Notes: generated from the letters alone by a model not told the origin. Numbered from the stretch's first letter, positions 41,953 to 51,025 are shown. The stretch: DNA of 64,000 nt from Nonomuraea pusilla (GCF_900109355.1 NZ_FOBF01000003.1:1-64000); one strand, 5' to 3'. Numbers and translations are program-made.

Positions 41953-41974
41953 GGCTAGAGCATAAACTGAGACC
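41953..41974. promoter_or_regulatory. 22-bp divergent promoter with facing -10 boxes
   Basis: Plus strand TAAACT (41963-41968) ends 6 bases before the ROK GTG, and minus strand TATGCT (41964-41959) ends 6 bases before the MFS GTG. The boxes overlap, so RNA polymerase can serve only one gene at a time, and both messages would be leaderless. No clean -35 box is seen for either. Confidence 0.5.
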
Positions 41975-43147
41975 GTGAACGGTGCCACGACGAGCGGCGA
42001 ACTGCGCGCGCACAACCGGGTGAGGCTCCTGCGGGCGGTCCACGACGGCGGCGCGACGCGCACCAGGGCTCAGCTCACCCGCGATCTCGGCCTGGCCAGG
42101 GGCACGGCGTCCGTGCTCGTCGCCGGGCTGGCCGAGGACGCGCTGCTGCACGAGGAGCCCGCCCCCGAGCACACGCGCGGCAGGCCCACGCAGGTCGCCC
42201 GCCCCCACCCGGACGGGCCGCTCGCCCTCGCCGTGGACGTCCGCGAGGACGCCTGGGAGCTGGCGGCCTGCGAGCTGGGCGGCGACGCCCACGTCCTGGA
42301 GGTCCGGCCGCACGACGGCACGCCGCGGGGCGCGCTCGGGCCGCTCGGCGAGGCGCTGGCCGAGCAGACGCGGCGGCACGGCCACCGGGTGGTCGGCGTC
42401 GGCGTGGCGCTGGCGGGACCGGTCCGTCTCGGCGGGCTCGTGGACGTGGCCCACCTGGGCTGGCGCTCGGTGGACGTGCCCCGCCTGCTCGACCTGCCCG
42501 CCCCCGTGCCGGGAGGCGCGCCGATCGTGGGCAACGACACCGCGTTCGCGGCGCTGGCCGAGGCGCGGCGCGGGCTGCTGCGCGGCGTGCGCGTCGGCCT
42601 GCACCTGCACGTGGACTTCGACCTCGGCGGCGTGCTCGTCGTGGACGGCCGCCCCCTGGACGGCGCCAACGGCACCGGGGCGGAGTTCGGCCACATGCCG
42701 CTCGGCGGCGGCGGCCGGCCCTGCGCGTGCGGCGCGACCGGCTGCTGGGGCATGGACGTCGGCGCCAACGCGCTGCTGCGCCAGGCGGGCCTGGCCTACG
42801 GGGGCGGGCAGGGGCGGGAGCAGGCCGCGCGGGTGCTGGAGGCGGGCGGGCCGCCGCTCGCGGCCGCGGCGAGGGCCCTGGGGCGCGGCATCGCCGCGCT
42901 GGTCAACGCCCACGACCCCGAGGTGGTGACCCTGTCGGGCCTGGGCGTCGACGTGCTGGCCGCGGGCCGTGCGGCGCTGCTGGAGGCGTACGGGCCGGGG
43001 CTGATGGCCATCAGGCGGGACCGGCCTCCGCGCGTCGAGCCGTCGGCGCTGGGGTGGCGGGGCGCGCTGCTGGGGGCGATGGAGTCGGTGTTCGACGCCT
43101 TCCTCACCCCTGAGGGGCTCGATCGATGGCGCCTGTCACGGGCCTGA
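41975..43147 (+). CDS. ROK-family transcriptional regulator
   Basis: 390 residues. N-terminal winged helix (RVRLLRAVHDGGATRTRAQLTRDLGLARGTASVLVAGLAED) followed by a ROK sugar-kinase-like domain: GNDTAFAALAEARRG, GANGTGAEFGHMPLG and the zinc motif CACGATGC. ROK regulators sense sugars and repress transport genes. The usual Glu after the zinc motif is replaced (GCWGMD). It is divergent from the MFS transporter with only 22 bases between, which strongly suggests it regulates that gene. Confidence 0.88.
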   Translation: MNGATTSGELRAHNRVRLLRAVHDGGATRTRAQLTRDLGLARGTASVLVAGLAEDALLHEEPAPEHTRGRPTQVARPHPDGPLALAVDVREDAWELAACELGGDAHVLEVRPHDGTPRGALGPLGEALAEQTRRHGHRVVGVGVALAGPVRLGGLVDVAHLGWRSVDVPRLLDLPAPVPGGAPIVGNDTAFAALAEARRGLLRGVRVGLHLHVDFDLGGVLVVDGRPLDGANGTGAEFGHMPLGGGGRPCACGATGCWGMDVGANALLRQAGLAYGGGQGREQAARVLEAGGPPLAAAARALGRGIAALVNAHDPEVVTLSGLGVDVLAAGRAALLEAYGPGLMAIRRDRPPRVEPSALGWRGALLGAMESVFDAFLTPEGLDRWRLSRA

Positions 43148-43325
43148 CGGGGCGCCGACACGCCCGAACCGCGAAATGTGACGCATTCCACCCGGGACGG
43201 CGAAACCCCTCATAGATCACCGAGCGGGGACATGGCCGGGCGATCTTGCGAGGCGCCGGGCGGGCGCGGTACGGATGGAAGGGTCCGATGGGTGGTAGGC
43301 CCCGGCGATCCGAGGGGTGGGCCCG

Positions 43326-43730
43326 GTGAATCTCGACATCGCGTTGAGGATGACGGAAGCGGCCCTGCGGCAGGCGTCGCGCGAGGGGGCGGCGATCTGC
43401 GTGGCGGTCGTCGACGCGGGAGGACATCTGGTGTCTTTCCAGCGTATGGCGGGTGCGGGCGTCGCCGGGGCGGTGCTCGCGCCCCGCAAGGCGTACACGT
43501 CGGTGGCCCTGCGCGCGGCCACCGCCGGCCTCGCGCCGCTGCTCGCGCCGGGCGGCGAGCTGCACGGACTGAACGATGATCGTTTCGTCTTCTCGGCGGG
43601 CGGCCTGCCCCTGTGGGCGGACGACGGCGAAGGGGAGCGCGTGGCGGGCGCGGTGGGGGTCAGCGGAGGCGCCAGGGCGCAGGACGAGGCGTGCGCCGAG
43701 GCGGCCGCGCTGGTGTGGCGCACCCGCTGA
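43326..43730 (+). CDS. GlcG/HbpS-like (DUF336) protein
   Basis: 134 residues of the GlcG/HbpS fold: IALRMTEAALRQASREGAAICVAVVDAGGHLVSFQRM, then APRKAYTSVALRAAT and the C-terminal GGLPLWAD..VAGAVGVSGG. Relatives bind heme or act with glycolate and propanediol genes; none of those are nearby. GTG 43326 or the GTG 9 bases earlier could be used. It stands alone between the ROK gene and mihF. Confidence 0.82.
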   Translation: MNLDIALRMTEAALRQASREGAAICVAVVDAGGHLVSFQRMAGAGVAGAVLAPRKAYTSVALRAATAGLAPLLAPGGELHGLNDDRFVFSAGGLPLWADDGEGERVAGAVGVSGGARAQDEACAEAAALVWRTR

Positions 43731-43834
43731 GCGGGCGCTTTCAGCGACACGACCCGCGCGCATCCGCCATGATTAGCCACTGCACCACGGGTAACAGAAT
43801 CCCGTCCGTCAACTCCCCGAGGAGAGAAACCGAG

Positions 43835-44140
43835 ATGGCACTACCCACCCTCACCCCCGAGCAGCGGCAAGCGGCTCTCGCCAAGGCGGCCGAGGCCCGC
43901 GCCGCGCGCACCGCGCTGCTGGCCAAGGTCAAGGCCGGCGAGCTGACGTTCGCCCAGCTGCTGGAGCGCGACGACGACATCGCGAAGAAGATCAAGGTGT
44001 CGCAGGCGCTGCGCGCCGTCAAGGGCGTCGGCCCGGCCAAGGCCACCGCGCTCATGGAGGAGGCGGGCGTCGACGAGAAGCGCCGTCTCGGCGGCCTGGG
44101 CGCCCAGCAGCGCAAGAAGCTGGTCGACGCGCTCGGCTAG
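43835..44140 (+). CDS. mihF: Actinobacterial integration host factor
   Basis: 101 residues, the standard length. mIHF binds and bends DNA in the nucleoid and assists phage-type integration. The C-terminal helix-two-turns-helix is clear: IKVSQALRAVKGVGPAKATALMEEAGVDEKRRLGGLGAQQRKKLVDAL. The N-terminus MALPTLTPEQRQAALAKA is typical. GAGGAGAG lies upstream of the ATG, and a strong hairpin terminator follows. In many actinomycetes mihF neighbours pyrimidine and gmk genes; here it does not. Confidence 0.95.
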   Translation: MALPTLTPEQRQAALAKAAEARAARTALLAKVKAGELTFAQLLERDDDIAKKIKVSQALRAVKGVGPAKATALMEEAGVDEKRRLGGLGAQQRKKLVDALG

Positions 44141-44153
44141 GACCGGGCGGCCG

Positions 44154-44178
44154 GGTCCGCGCGCAGCCCGCGCGGACC
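44154..44178 (+). terminator. Terminator hairpin after mihF
   Basis: GGTCCGCGCG (44154-44163) and CGCGCGGACC (44169-44178) pair perfectly around a 5-base loop. A further GGCC/GGCC pairing at 44149-44152 and 44179-44182 extends the stem. There is no T run, as is common at this GC content. Confidence 0.7.
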
Positions 44179-44364
44179 GGCCGGCGACCCGGCCGACCGT
44201 CCCGCCGCCCCGCGGAGCCGTCCGCGACCCCCACGGGCGGGAAGGTCATCTGGCCGGGAACGGGCCCGGGCGCCCTCGGCCCACCTCGGCGGCCGTCGAC
44301 GCGCCCCACCCTCCGCCCGCACCCCGGAGGCGCCCCACCCCTCAGGGGCGCCGCCTCCCCCACG

Positions 44365-44405
44365 TCAGCCGACGCCGCGATCAGCCGACGCCGCGATCAG
44401 CCGGC
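44365..44405. repeat. 16-bp tandem repeat in the mihF / two-component gap
   Basis: TCAGCCGACGCCGCGA occurs twice exactly (44365-44380, 44381-44396) with a partial third copy. The rest of 44183-44439 is GC-rich and shows no gene. Confidence 0.8.
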
Positions 44406-44439
44406 GCCCCCATCGGGCGACGCCCCCAGGAGCCGGCTC

Positions 44440-45087
44440 TCAGGAGCGCAGGTAGGCGAGCACGGCGAGGACGCGGCGGTGCTGGTCGGAGTCCTCGGCG
44501 TACAGGCCGAGCTTGTTGAAGATGCTCCTGATGTGCTTCTCCACCGCGCCGTCGCTGATCACGAGCTGGCGGCCGATAGCCGGGTTGGACTTGCCCTCGG
44601 CCATCAGCCCGAGCACCTCCCGCTCCCGTGGCGTGAGCTGGGCCAGCGGGTCGTCCTTGCGTCTGCGCACCATCAACTGCGACACCACCTGGGGATCGAA
44701 CACGGTGCCGCCCGCGGCCACGCGCCGCAGGCCCTCCAGGAACTCGTCGACGTCCACGACGCGGTCCTTCAGCAGGTAGCCCACGGCGCCCCGGGCGTCG
44801 GCGAGCAGGTCGTCGGCGTAGGAGACCTCGACGTACTGCGACAGGATCAGCACGGGCGCGCCGGGGACGCGCCGCCGCGCCTCCACCGCCGCCCGCAGCC
44901 CCTCGTCGGTGAAGGACGGCGGCATCCGCACGTCCACCACCGACACGTCGGGCCGGTGCTCGGCGATCGCCTCGACCAGGGCGTCGCCGTCGCCCACGGT
45001 CGCGACCACCTCACAGCCGAACTCCTCCAGCAGCCTGACCAGGCCCTCCCTGATCAGCACCGCGTCATCGGCCACCACTACCCGCAC
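44440..45087 (-). CDS. Response regulator, NarL/LuxR type
   Basis: 215 residues. The receiver domain has the acidic pair VVADDA, the phosphorylated Asp in VSVVDVRMPPSF and the lysine in GYLLKDRV. The C-terminal LuxR DNA-binding domain is LTPREREVLGLMAEGKSNPAIGRQLVISDGAVEKHIRSIFNKLGL. The GTG start lies inside the end of the histidine kinase gene (10-nt overlap), so the two form one two-component system. Confidence 0.94.
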   Translation of the reverse strand: MRVVVADDAVLIREGLVRLLEEFGCEVVATVGDGDALVEAIAEHRPDVSVVDVRMPPSFTDEGLRAAVEARRRVPGAPVLILSQYVEVSYADDLLADARGAVGYLLKDRVVDVDEFLEGLRRVAAGGTVFDPQVVSQLMVRRRKDDPLAQLTPREREVLGLMAEGKSNPAIGRQLVISDGAVEKHIRSIFNKLGLYAEDSDQHRRVLAVLAYLRS

Positions 45088-46325
45088 GGAACCTCCGCCA
45101 CGATCACCGTCGGCCCGCCGTCGGGCGAGTCGACCGTGAGCTCCCCGTCGACTGCGCGGAGACGGTCGGCCAGCCCGGCCAGGCCGTGTCCCTTGGCGAC
45201 GTGCGCGCCGCCGACCCCATCATCCCCGATCGTCAGCATCAGCGTGTTCCCGGTACGGGTGAGCTGGATCGTGCAGACGGTGGCGCGGCTGTGCTTGGCG
45301 ACGTTGGTCAGGGTCTCGGCGACGACGAAGTAGATCGCGTTCTCGACGGCGGCCTGGTACCGCTCGGCGATCTGCACGTCCAGCTCGACGGGGACGGTGC
45401 AGCGCCCCGCCAGGGCGGCCAGCGCGGGGGCGAGCCCGCGGTCCGACAGGATGGGCGGCGCGATGCCGCGCGAGAGCGCGCGCAGCTCGTCGAGCGTCTC
45501 GCGGGTGGCGGTGATGGCGGAGCCGATCGTGGCCTGCGCGGCCTCGGGGTCCTTGGCGAGCTGGCGCTGGGCCCTGGACAGCTCCATCGCCAGCGAGACG
45601 AGCCGCTGCTGCGGGCCGTCGTGGATGTCGCGCTCCAGCTTGCGCAGCGCGTTGGCCTCGGCGGAGACGGCGGCGGCGCGGCCCTCGGCCAGGTCGTCAA
45701 TGCGTTCCTGCAGCTCGGCGACGCCGGTGAGCAGTGCCCTGCCGAGCCCGGCCCGCACCAGCGCGGCCCCGCGGATCGCCACGGGCATCAGCGCGACGAA
45801 GACGACGCCCAGCGTGACGTAGAAGATCGAGTTCGCCACGTAGCCCTGGCCGATGCCGAGCAGCTCGGGCAGCCCGACCTGGCCGGGGATGCGCGAGGTG
45901 ACGATGCCGTACACGGGGTACAGCAGCGCGGTGATCGGCACCGCCCAGAACACCAGGGTCAGGACGAACGCGAGGATCGCGAACGGCAGGTTGAGAATGC
46001 CGTGCAGCAGGTCGAGCCAGGACTGCCCGCTCGTCATGGGGTTGACGAGCCGGCGCACCCGCCCCGCCCCCTCGGGGGCGGGGCGGTAGCGGGGGCGTAC
46101 GGGCGGGCGCTTGAGGACGTCCGACAGCCAGCCGCGCTCCGCGTCGGCGAACCCCCTGGCCAGCATGAGGGTGCCGGCCAGTATCGGCAGGCCGAACCAC
46201 ACGACGGACGTTCCGACGCCGGCGGAGAAACCCACGGTCAGCACCACGAAGCCGATGAGGGTGGTGGGGAAGCCGACCAGGGTGTAACGCGTGTCCAGGA
46301 GGACGCGCCTGATGAGGGAGCGCAT
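45078..46325 (-). CDS. Sensor histidine kinase, DesK/NarX-like
   Basis: 415 residues. Several membrane helices arranged as paired hydrophobic blocks (residues 10-55 and 105-185) are followed by a HisKA_3 dimerisation helix, LERDIHDGPQQRLVSLAMELS, with the phosphorylated His, and a HATPase domain (VVAETLTNVAKHSRAT, IGDDGVGGA, GHGLAGLADRLRAVDGEL). It has no extracellular sensor domain of size, so it probably senses the membrane or an intramembrane signal, as DesK does. ATG 46325 or GTG 46334 start. Divergent from the acyltransferase gene. Confidence 0.92.
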   Translation of the reverse strand: MRSLIRRVLLDTRYTLVGFPTTLIGFVVLTVGFSAGVGTSVVWFGLPILAGTLMLARGFADAERGWLSDVLKRPPVRPRYRPAPEGAGRVRRLVNPMTSGQSWLDLLHGILNLPFAILAFVLTLVFWAVPITALLYPVYGIVTSRIPGQVGLPELLGIGQGYVANSIFYVTLGVVFVALMPVAIRGAALVRAGLGRALLTGVAELQERIDDLAEGRAAAVSAEANALRKLERDIHDGPQQRLVSLAMELSRAQRQLAKDPEAAQATIGSAITATRETLDELRALSRGIAPPILSDRGLAPALAALAGRCTVPVELDVQIAERYQAAVENAIYFVVAETLTNVAKHSRATVCTIQLTRTGNTLMLTIGDDGVGGAHVAKGHGLAGLADRLRAVDGELTVDSPDGGPTVIVAEVPCG

Positions 46326-46383
46326 GGCATTCACGGTAGGACGTCGGGCGGGGTGCGACGAGCAGGTGCACAGGTGTGCGGTA

Positions 46384-46399
46384 GTAGGGACAGCCCTAC
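46384..46399. promoter_or_regulatory. Inverted repeat GTAGGG-N4-CCCTAC
   Basis: A perfect 6-bp inverted repeat with a 4-base spacer lies between the divergent kinase and acyltransferase genes, about 60 bases upstream of the kinase start. The form suits a dimeric NarL-type regulator, so it is a candidate autoregulatory site. Confidence 0.55.
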
Positions 46400-46434
46400 C
46401 ACGCCCGGTGGTGCGATCTTGACCTGAAGAGGGA

Positions 46435-46459
46435 GGCTCGCGGCAGTGTGCCGCGAGCC
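46435..46459 (+). promoter_or_regulatory. 11-bp hairpin in the acyltransferase 5' region
   Basis: GGCTCGCGGCA (46435-46445) and TGCCGCGAGCC (46449-46459) pair perfectly around GTG, ending 50 bases before the acyltransferase ATG. There is no T run. It is either a 5'-UTR structure or an operator. Confidence 0.55.
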
Positions 46460-46509
46460 GCTCGCGAGGAGCCTTGAGTCACCCCCTCCGACACGAATCG
46501 AGGCCCTCC

Positions 46510-47763
46510 ATGACCGTCCTGCTGGACCGCCCGGCCGTCGCGGCTCCGCGCCGCACGACCGCGCGGGACCCGTTCATCGACCTGCTGCGGGTCGCGGGCA
46601 TGGCGCTGATCGTGCTGCAGCACTGGACGATCCCGGTGCTGGCGTTCGACGGGGCCCGCCTGACGACGGGCAACGCCCTGTCCACGCCGGGCGCGTGGGT
46701 GGTGACGTGGCTCAGCCAGGTGATGCCGCTGGTGTTCTTCGCGGGCGGCGCGGCCAACGCGATCAGCCACGGCCGCTCGGGCGCGGACGGGCCGCGCTGG
46801 CTGGCGGTGCGGGTGCGGCGGCTGGCCTGGCCGCTGCTGCCGCTGGCGGCGGTGTGGATCCCGCTCCCCCACCTGCTGCTGACGCTGGGCGTGCCGGAGC
46901 AGCCGCTGGAGACGGGGGCGCGGCTGACCGGCCAGCTGCTGTGGTTCCTCGCCGTGTACCTGGTGGCGGTGGCCGCGACGCCGTGGCTGCTGCGGCTGCA
47001 CGCGCGGCACGGGCTGCGGGTGCCCGCGCTGCTGGCCGCGGGCGCGGCGCTGACGGACGTGGTGCGCTTCTCCACCGGGGTCGAGGCGATCGGCTACCTG
47101 AACGTGGCGTTCGTGTGGCTCGCGGTGCACCAGCTCGGCTTCTGGTACGCCGAGGGCCGGCTGACCCGTCCGCTGCCGCTGGCGCTCGGCGGGTTCGGCG
47201 CGGCGGCGCTGCTGGTGGCGTTCGGCCCGTACCCGGGCAGCATGATCGGGCTGCCGGGGGCGGAGGTGTCGAACATGGCGCCGCCCACGCTGGCGATGCT
47301 CGCCGTCGGCGCCGGGCAAGCCGGTCTGGCCGTGCTGCTGCGGCCGCTGCTGCTGCGGCTGCCCACGGCGCGGCTGCTGGACTGGGCCGGCCCGCGGATC
47401 ATGACCGTGTACCTGTGGCACATGCCGGCGCTGTTCGCCGTCACCGGGGTGGTCGTGGTGGGCCTCGGGATCGACACGCCCGCGCCGGGCAGCCTGTGGT
47501 GGTTCGCCGGGTGGCCGGTCTGGTTCGGGGCGCTGTGCCTGGTGATGTGGCCGCTGCTGAGGGTGTTCGCCAGGTTCGAGACGCCGCCCGCGCTGCCGTA
47601 CGGCGAGGGGGGCTGGGCCCCGGCGCTCGTGGCGGCGGCGCTGGCCGGCGGCGGGGTGCTGGCGCTGACGGTGTGCGGGTTCGCGCCGGGCGCGGTGCCG
47701 TTCGCGGCGGTGCTCGCGGTGGTGGGCGGCCTGCTCGCGACGGGCCCGCGCGCCAGGGTGTGA
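46510..47763 (+). CDS. Acyltransferase 3-family membrane protein
   Basis: 417 residues with about ten membrane helices. The family start DPFIDLLRVAGMALIVLQHW has the conserved histidine after helix 1; RVRRLAWPLLPLAAVW has the conserved arginines, and YLWHMPALFAVTG lies near the end. Such enzymes transfer acyl groups to cell-envelope sugars, lipids or antibiotics. The ATG at 46510 is preceded by GAGG. It is divergent from the two-component system, a likely regulator. If that system senses membrane state, envelope modification would be a logical output. Confidence 0.85.
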   Translation: MTVLLDRPAVAAPRRTTARDPFIDLLRVAGMALIVLQHWTIPVLAFDGARLTTGNALSTPGAWVVTWLSQVMPLVFFAGGAANAISHGRSGADGPRWLAVRVRRLAWPLLPLAAVWIPLPHLLLTLGVPEQPLETGARLTGQLLWFLAVYLVAVAATPWLLRLHARHGLRVPALLAAGAALTDVVRFSTGVEAIGYLNVAFVWLAVHQLGFWYAEGRLTRPLPLALGGFGAAALLVAFGPYPGSMIGLPGAEVSNMAPPTLAMLAVGAGQAGLAVLLRPLLLRLPTARLLDWAGPRIMTVYLWHMPALFAVTGVVVVGLGIDTPAPGSLWWFAGWPVWFGALCLVMWPLLRVFARFETPPALPYGEGGWAPALVAAALAGGGVLALTVCGFAPGAVPFAAVLAVVGGLLATGPRARV

Positions 47764-47809
47764 GGCCCGCGAAACACGGGCGTCATCCGGGCGGAGCACA
47801 ATCCTGCTC

Positions 47810-48307
47810 ATGACCGTGATCCGCCCGGTCGCGCCGGCCGACCTGCCCGCCGTCGCCGCGATCTACGCCCACTACGTGACGACCAGCGTGGCGACGTTCG
47901 AGGAGACGCCGCCGGACGTCGCCGAGTGGCGGGCCAAGGCCGAGGGCCTGGCGCGGGCCGGGTGCCCGTTCCTGGTGGCCGAGGAGGACGGCGAGGTCGC
48001 CGGGTACTCCTTCGCCGGCCAGTACCGTCCCAGGCCCGCCTACCGCCACACCCTGGAGGACTCCGTCTACCTGGCGCCCGGCCGCACCGGACGCGGCATC
48101 GGGCGGCTGCTGCTCGGCGAGCTCGTCGCGGCGGCCCGCGCGGCGGGGGCCCGGCAGCTCGTCGCGGTGATCGCCGACGGCGGCGACCCGGCCTCGCGGC
48201 GGCTGCACGCGGCGTTCGGCTTCGAGGAGGCGGGGCGGCTGCGGGAGGTGGGATTCAAGCACGGCCGCTGGATCGACACGGTGCTCATGCAGCTCACGCT
48301 GCGCTGA
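47810..48307 (+). CDS. GNAT acetyltransferase, phosphinothricin-acetyltransferase-like
   Basis: 165 residues. The subfamily is marked by IYAHYVTTSVATFEETPPDVAEW at the N-terminus and by the acetyl-CoA loop SVYLAPGRTGRGIGRLLLGELV, then GFEEAGRLREVGFKHGRWIDTV. Relatives acetylate phosphinothricin, methionine sulfoximine or similar amino acids; many are housekeeping proteins with no resistance role. It stands alone, 71 bases before the helicase gene. Confidence 0.9.
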   Translation: MTVIRPVAPADLPAVAAIYAHYVTTSVATFEETPPDVAEWRAKAEGLARAGCPFLVAEEDGEVAGYSFAGQYRPRPAYRHTLEDSVYLAPGRTGRGIGRLLLGELVAAARAAGARQLVAVIADGGDPASRRLHAAFGFEEAGRLREVGFKHGRWIDTVLMQLTLR

Positions 48308-48378
48308 CGGGGGGCGGCCCGGCACCGGACTGCTCCTCAGGGCGCGACCACCCGCCGGACTTCGGCAGGATAGGGAGT

Positions 48379-50883
48379 GTGAGCCTTCTCGTTGACCGAC
48401 TCCCGGAAGAGATCGACGCCGAACCCGACGCCATCTACGACGCCTTCGTGGCCTGGAACTCCGAACGGGGGCTCACGCTCTACCCAGCCCAGGAGGAGGC
48501 GCTGATCGAGGTCGTCTCGGGCAGCAACCTCATCCTGGCCACCCCCACCGGCTCCGGCAAGTCGCTGGTCGCAGCGGGCGCCCACTTCGCCGCGCTGACC
48601 AGGGACGTCCGCACCTTCTACACCGCGCCGATCAAGGCGCTGGTGTCGGAGAAGTTCTTCGACCTGTGCGCGGTCTTCGGCACCGAGAACGTCGGCATGA
48701 TGACCGGCGACGCCAGCGTCAACCCCGGCGCGCCCATCATCTGCTGCACCGCCGAGATCCTGGCGAACGTGGCGCTGCGCGACGGCGCGAAGGCCGACAT
48801 CGGCCAGGTCGTGATGGACGAGTTCCACTTCTACGCCGAGCCCGACCGCGGCTGGGCGTGGCAGGTGCCCCTGCTGGAGCTGCCGCACGTCCAGTTCATC
48901 CTGATGTCGGCGACGCTGGGCGACGTGGCGATGTTCGAGCGCGACCTCACCAGGCGCACCGGGCGGCCCACGGCCGTGGTCAAGCACGCCGAACGTCCCG
49001 TGCCGCTGATCTACTCGTACCGGATGACGCCGCTGCACGAGACGCTGGAGGAGATGCTCCACACCGGGCAGGCCCCGGTGTACGTCGTGCACTTCACGCA
49101 GGCGGCGGCGATGGAGCGGGCCCAGGCCCTCATGTCGATCAACATGGCGACGAAGGCCGAGAAGGAGGCCATCGCCGCGATGATCGGCGGCTTCCGCTTC
49201 ACCACCCGCTTCGGCCGGGCGCTGTCGCGGCTGGTGCGCCACGGCATCGGCGTCCACCACGCCGGCATGCTGCCGAAGTACCGGCGGCTGGTGGAGCGGC
49301 TGGCCCAGGCGGGCCTGCTCAAGGTCATCTGCGGCACCGACACGCTCGGCGTGGGCGTGAACGTCCCGATCAGGACGGTCCTGTTCACCGCCCTGTCGAA
49401 GTACGACGGCAACCGGGTGCGCCGGCTGCGCGCCCGCGAGTTCCACCAGATCGCCGGCCGGGCCGGGCGGGCGGGCTTCGACACCATCGGCTACGTCGCC
49501 TGCCAGGCGCCCGAGCACGACATCGAGAACGCCAAGGCGCTCGCCAAGATCGGCGACGATCCGAAGCGGCGGCGCGGCTACGCGCGCAAGAAGCCCCCGG
49601 AGGGGTTCGTCGGCTGGAGCGAGGAGACGTTCCAGAAGCTGCAGCAGGCCGAGCCCGAGCCGCTGACGTCCCGGTTCCGGGTCAGCAACGCGATGCTGCT
49701 CGCCGTCATCAACCGTCCCGGCGACTGCTTCCAGGCGATGAAGCACCTGCTCACCGACAACCACGACGACCGCAAGACGCAGCGGCGGCACATCAGCCAG
49801 GCCATCGCCATCTACCGCTCGCTGCTCGCGGGCGGCATCGTGGAGCAGTTCGCCGAGCCCGACGAGCAGGGCCGCAGGGCCAGGCTCACCATCGAGCTGC
49901 AGGAGGACTTCGCGCTCAACCAGGCGCTGTCGACGTTCGCGCTGGCCGCGTTCGAGCTGCTCGACCGCGAGTCGCCCGGCTACGCCCTCGACATGGTCTC
50001 GATCGTCGAGTCCATCCTCGACGACCCGCGCCAGATCCTGTCCGCCCAGCTGAAGAAGGCCAGGGGCGAGGCCGTGGCGCAGATGAAGGCCGACGGCGTC
50101 GAGTACGAGGAGCGCATGGAGCAGCTCGCCGAGGTCATGTACCCGATGCCGCTGCAGGACCTCCTGCTGGGGGCGTACGAGACGTACCGGCGGGGGCACC
50201 CGTGGGTGGGCGACTACACGGTGAGCCCGAAGGCGGTCGTGCGCGACATGTACGAGCGGGCCATGACGTTCAGCGAGTACATCCAGTTCTACGAGCTGGC
50301 CCGCTCCGAGGGCACGGTGCTGCGCTACCTGGCCGACGCCTACCGCACGCTCTCGCGCACGGTGCCCGAGCACCTGAAGACCGACGACCTGGTCGACCTC
50401 ATCGAGTGGCTGGGCGAGATGGTCCGCCAGGTCGACTCGTCGCTGATCGACGAGTGGGAGAAGCTGGCCAACCCGGCCGAGGCGCTGGAGCACCAGCAGG
50501 AGCTGGAGACGAAGGTCAGGCCGGTCACGGGCAACTCCCGCGCGTTCCGCGTGCTGGTGCGCAACGCCATGTTCCGCCTGGTCGAGCTGTGCGCGCTGGA
50601 GAAGGAGGACGAGCTGGAGGAGCTGGCGCCCGACGTCGACTGGGGCGCGGCGCTCGACGCGTACTACGCCGACCACGAGGAGGTCCTGACCGGCGCCGAC
50701 GCGCGCGGCCCCGCGCTGCTGCACGTCGAGGAGGAGGACGGCCTGTGGCGGGTCCGCCAGACGATCAAGGATCCGGCCGGTGACGGCGACTGGGGCATCG
50801 ACGCCCAGGTCGACCTCGCCGCCTCCGACGAGGAGGGGCGCGCGGTGCTCCACGTGCTGGGACTGAACCGGCTCGACGGCTGA
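48379..50883 (+). CDS. Superfamily 2 DEAD/DEAH helicase with DUF3516 C-terminus
   Basis: 834 residues. Motifs: LYPAQEEALIEVVSGSNLIL (Q-like), Walker A ATPTGSGKS, Walker B DEFH, motif III SAT, helicase C with LKVICGTDTLGVGVNVPIRTV and motif VI QIAGRAGRAGF. This is the Ski2/Mtr4-like RNA helicase group. From about residue 400 the long DUF3516 region found in actinobacterial members follows. The start is GTG 48379 (MSLLVDRLPEE). It probably unwinds structured RNA, but its targets are unknown. A large hairpin terminator follows the stop. Confidence 0.92.
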   Translation: MSLLVDRLPEEIDAEPDAIYDAFVAWNSERGLTLYPAQEEALIEVVSGSNLILATPTGSGKSLVAAGAHFAALTRDVRTFYTAPIKALVSEKFFDLCAVFGTENVGMMTGDASVNPGAPIICCTAEILANVALRDGAKADIGQVVMDEFHFYAEPDRGWAWQVPLLELPHVQFILMSATLGDVAMFERDLTRRTGRPTAVVKHAERPVPLIYSYRMTPLHETLEEMLHTGQAPVYVVHFTQAAAMERAQALMSINMATKAEKEAIAAMIGGFRFTTRFGRALSRLVRHGIGVHHAGMLPKYRRLVERLAQAGLLKVICGTDTLGVGVNVPIRTVLFTALSKYDGNRVRRLRAREFHQIAGRAGRAGFDTIGYVACQAPEHDIENAKALAKIGDDPKRRRGYARKKPPEGFVGWSEETFQKLQQAEPEPLTSRFRVSNAMLLAVINRPGDCFQAMKHLLTDNHDDRKTQRRHISQAIAIYRSLLAGGIVEQFAEPDEQGRRARLTIELQEDFALNQALSTFALAAFELLDRESPGYALDMVSIVESILDDPRQILSAQLKKARGEAVAQMKADGVEYEERMEQLAEVMYPMPLQDLLLGAYETYRRGHPWVGDYTVSPKAVVRDMYERAMTFSEYIQFYELARSEGTVLRYLADAYRTLSRTVPEHLKTDDLVDLIEWLGEMVRQVDSSLIDEWEKLANPAEALEHQQELETKVRPVTGNSRAFRVLVRNAMFRLVELCALEKEDELEELAPDVDWGAALDAYYADHEEVLTGADARGPALLHVEEEDGLWRVRQTIKDPAGDGDWGIDAQVDLAASDEEGRAVLHVLGLNRLDG

Positions 50884-50897
50884 CGCCGGAGATGAGC

Positions 50898-50937
50898 CGT
50901 GTGCCGGAACGGACTGGCAAGGGCGCTCCGGCACACG
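50898..50937. terminator. Terminator hairpin between helicase and convergent gene
   Basis: CGTGTGCCGGA (50898-50908) and TCCGGCACACG (50927-50937) form a perfect 11-bp stem around an 18-base loop, followed by CCTATTTCC. It lies between convergent genes, so it may serve both strands. Confidence 0.72.
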
Positions 50938-51025
50938 CCTATTTCCTAAGTCTCCGGCTGAGAACGTGGAGGTCGTGTCATGGCCTTGTCCCAAGATCGA
51001 GACATTCCGGGCACACGGCCCGGGG

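Noticed and set aside
47810..48307. Phosphinothricin resistance gene
   Set aside because: The subfamily is common in non-resistant bacteria as a general amino-acid acetyltransferase, and no biosynthetic genes for such a compound are nearby.
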